Source: GCA-2746365 sp964651445
GTDB taxonomy: Bacteria; Pseudomonadota; Gammaproteobacteria; SZUA-229
NCBI GenBank assembly: GCA_964651445.1
Contig: CAZYYW010000055.1
Location: 1-14,949, forward strand
DNA length: 14,949 bases
Direction: 5' to 3'
Shown: positions 14,335 through 14,949 of the stretch, piece after piece
Position numbering within the stretch: position 1 is the first letter of the stretch
How the letters are laid out: each line of letters starts with the position of its first letter
Notes under the pieces: generated by a model
Database searches by the model: none
What the model was told of the DNA's origin: nothing
Seen by the model: only the letters and a program-made list of their open reading frames with translations
Position numbers and translations under genes: made by a program

Positions 14335-14583
14335 CTAATAACCAAAAGCGCCTTTGGCTTTGTTGATATCAACCGATTCCTTCGCTTTTTCGGTATCAAC
14401 CGAATCGGCAGCTTTGCTGACATCAACACCGTCCGCACTCACAGAACCTTTTAATTTGTCTTTATCCACTGATTCAGTTGCCTTATTTGTATCGACAGAA
14501 TCTGCTAATTTTCCATAGTCTACAGCCGCCGCATAGGGACTTACTGTAAAACACAATGCAAAGATCATCACTTTAAATTTCAT
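14335..14583 (-). CDS. Small secreted protein of SVD nonapeptide repeats
   Basis: An 82-residue protein with a signal peptide (MKFKVMIFALCFTVSPYAAA, cleavage near residue 20). The mature part is almost entirely repeats with a nine-residue period: SVDTNKATE, SVDKDKLKG, then SVDTEKAKE, SVDINKAKG. These are arranged as two roughly 30-residue copies joined by SVSADGVDVSKAAD. It is rich in Ser, Val, Asp, Lys and Ala, has no cysteine in the mature part, and has no membrane anchor. I do not recognise a named family. The composition suggests a disordered or helical-repeat periplasmic or extracellular protein. The ATG is preceded by AGGA separated by an A-run, a good ribosome-binding site. It is divergent from the Cys-rich secreted protein at the window end and is followed by a hairpin. 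Confidence 0.8.
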   Translation of the reverse strand: MKFKVMIFALCFTVSPYAAAVDYGKLADSVDTNKATESVDKDKLKGSVSADGVDVSKAADSVDTEKAKESVDINKAKGAFGY

Positions 14584-14763
14584 TTTTTTTCCTATTTATT
14601 AAAGATTTCAGTATTCTAACAGATAACAACAGCATGCTGACAATAGCCATTTTGGCTAAGTATTCGCCTCATATACATATAAATGCTGAGTAATTGCATA
14701 TACTCAAGCTAAATAACGACTCTCTAACTAACTAGTTATCTAACCATCTGGATTCAGAAGCCT
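14584..14763. promoter_or_regulatory. Divergent intergenic region with dyad symmetries
   Basis: This 180-bp region lies between two divergent secreted-protein genes. It holds an imperfect dyad at 14685-14709 (GCTGAGTA, 8-nt spacer, TACTCAAGC), a short dyad TAGCC/GGCTA at 14644-14658 and TA-rich stretches. On the minus strand TTGTCA and TAGAAT are a promoter-like pair, but the spacing of 19 is long. The dyads could be operator sites. No regulator family can be named. Confidence 0.35.
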
Positions 14764-14949
14764 ATGGATATCGCCACACGTGTAAGTGCAACAAAAAAGA
14801 TACAGCAGTTTATTGTTTTTATTGTACTGCTAATCGCTAGTAATGCAGCCTATGCTTGTGCACTCGGTGAGTATGATAACGCTAGTGTTTGTACAATTTG
14901 TCCTGTCGGCAGTTTCTGCCCCGATGGCATAGTTATAACGCCCAGCCCA
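14764..14949 (+). CDS. Partial secreted Cys-rich protein, cut by window end
   Basis: 62 codons are visible from the ATG at 14764 and the frame stays open to the last base. A signal peptide is clear: KK at residues 11-12, a hydrophobic core QFIVFIVLLIASNAAYA, cleavage probably before C32. The mature start is Cys-rich (C32, C43, C46, C52) and reads CTICPVGSFCPDG, a pattern like the GCC2/GCC3 or ephrin-receptor-like Cys modules found in some bacterial extracellular proteins. The +1 Cys has only a poor lipobox (AYAC), so type I cleavage is more likely. The upstream ribosome-binding site is weak (GGA 11 nt away, AGAAG very close). The function and full length are unknown. Confidence 0.7.
   Translation, partial: MDIATRVSATKKIQQFIVFIVLLIASNAAYACALGEYDNASVCTICPVGSFCPDGIVITPSP

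Noticed and set aside
1..14949. CRISPR array, tRNA or rRNA genes, prophage or defence genes
   Set aside because: No regularly spaced repeats, no cloverleaf or rRNA sequence and no such protein families were seen on either strand.

Overview
The window looks like chromosomal DNA from a gammaproteobacterium of moderate, slightly AT-rich composition. The order glyA-nrdR-ribD-ribE-ribB(A/X)-ribH-nusB-thiL-pgpA on one strand is the classic gammaproteobacterial riboflavin/NusB neighbourhood. A RibBX-type fusion, an IS5-like miniature element and a small DsrE-like protein fit an environmental, possibly sulfur- or methane-associated lineage. The genus cannot be set from the sequence alone. A block of exactly 100 N (6293-6392) shows this is a draft scaffold.

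Layout. (1) 1-431: possible tail of a + strand gene, then a minus-strand DsrE-like protein. (2) 432-4693, minus strand: small helical hypothetical protein, Tpm-type S-methyltransferase, M16C metallopeptidase of the PreP/Cym1 type, and a doubtful 91-codon reading frame. (3) 4773-5084, plus strand: stand-alone YqfO/NIF3-like domain protein, divergent from block 2 and convergent with block 4. (4) 5127-14044, minus strand, read from right to left: glyA, nrdR, ribD, a 158-bp IS5-type MITE, an HslV/proteasome-beta-like Ntn hydrolase with Ser where Thr is expected, ribE, ribBX, ribH, nusB, thiL, [assembly gap], pgpA, and a secreted retropepsin-like aspartic protease. (5) 14045-14949: glyA leader, an intrinsic terminator facing right, a small secreted protein made of nine-residue SVD repeats (minus), and a divergent, Cys-rich secreted protein cut by the window edge (plus).

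How the genes fit together. RibD, RibBX (DHBP half), RibH and RibE cover all riboflavin steps visible here except GTP cyclohydrolase II. The RibA-like half of RibBX has lost the zinc-binding cysteines, so a working ribA should exist elsewhere. ThiL makes thiamine diphosphate, PgpA serves phosphatidylglycerol synthesis, NusB serves rRNA antitermination, and GlyA and NrdR link one-carbon and deoxynucleotide supply. No FMN riboswitch was seen by eye.

Most distinctive items: the MITE between ribD and the rest of the rib genes, the Ser-type HslV-like protein inside the rib cluster, the nonapeptide-repeat secreted protein with its divergent Cys-rich neighbour, and a rightward terminator with no rightward gene before it, which could mark a small RNA.
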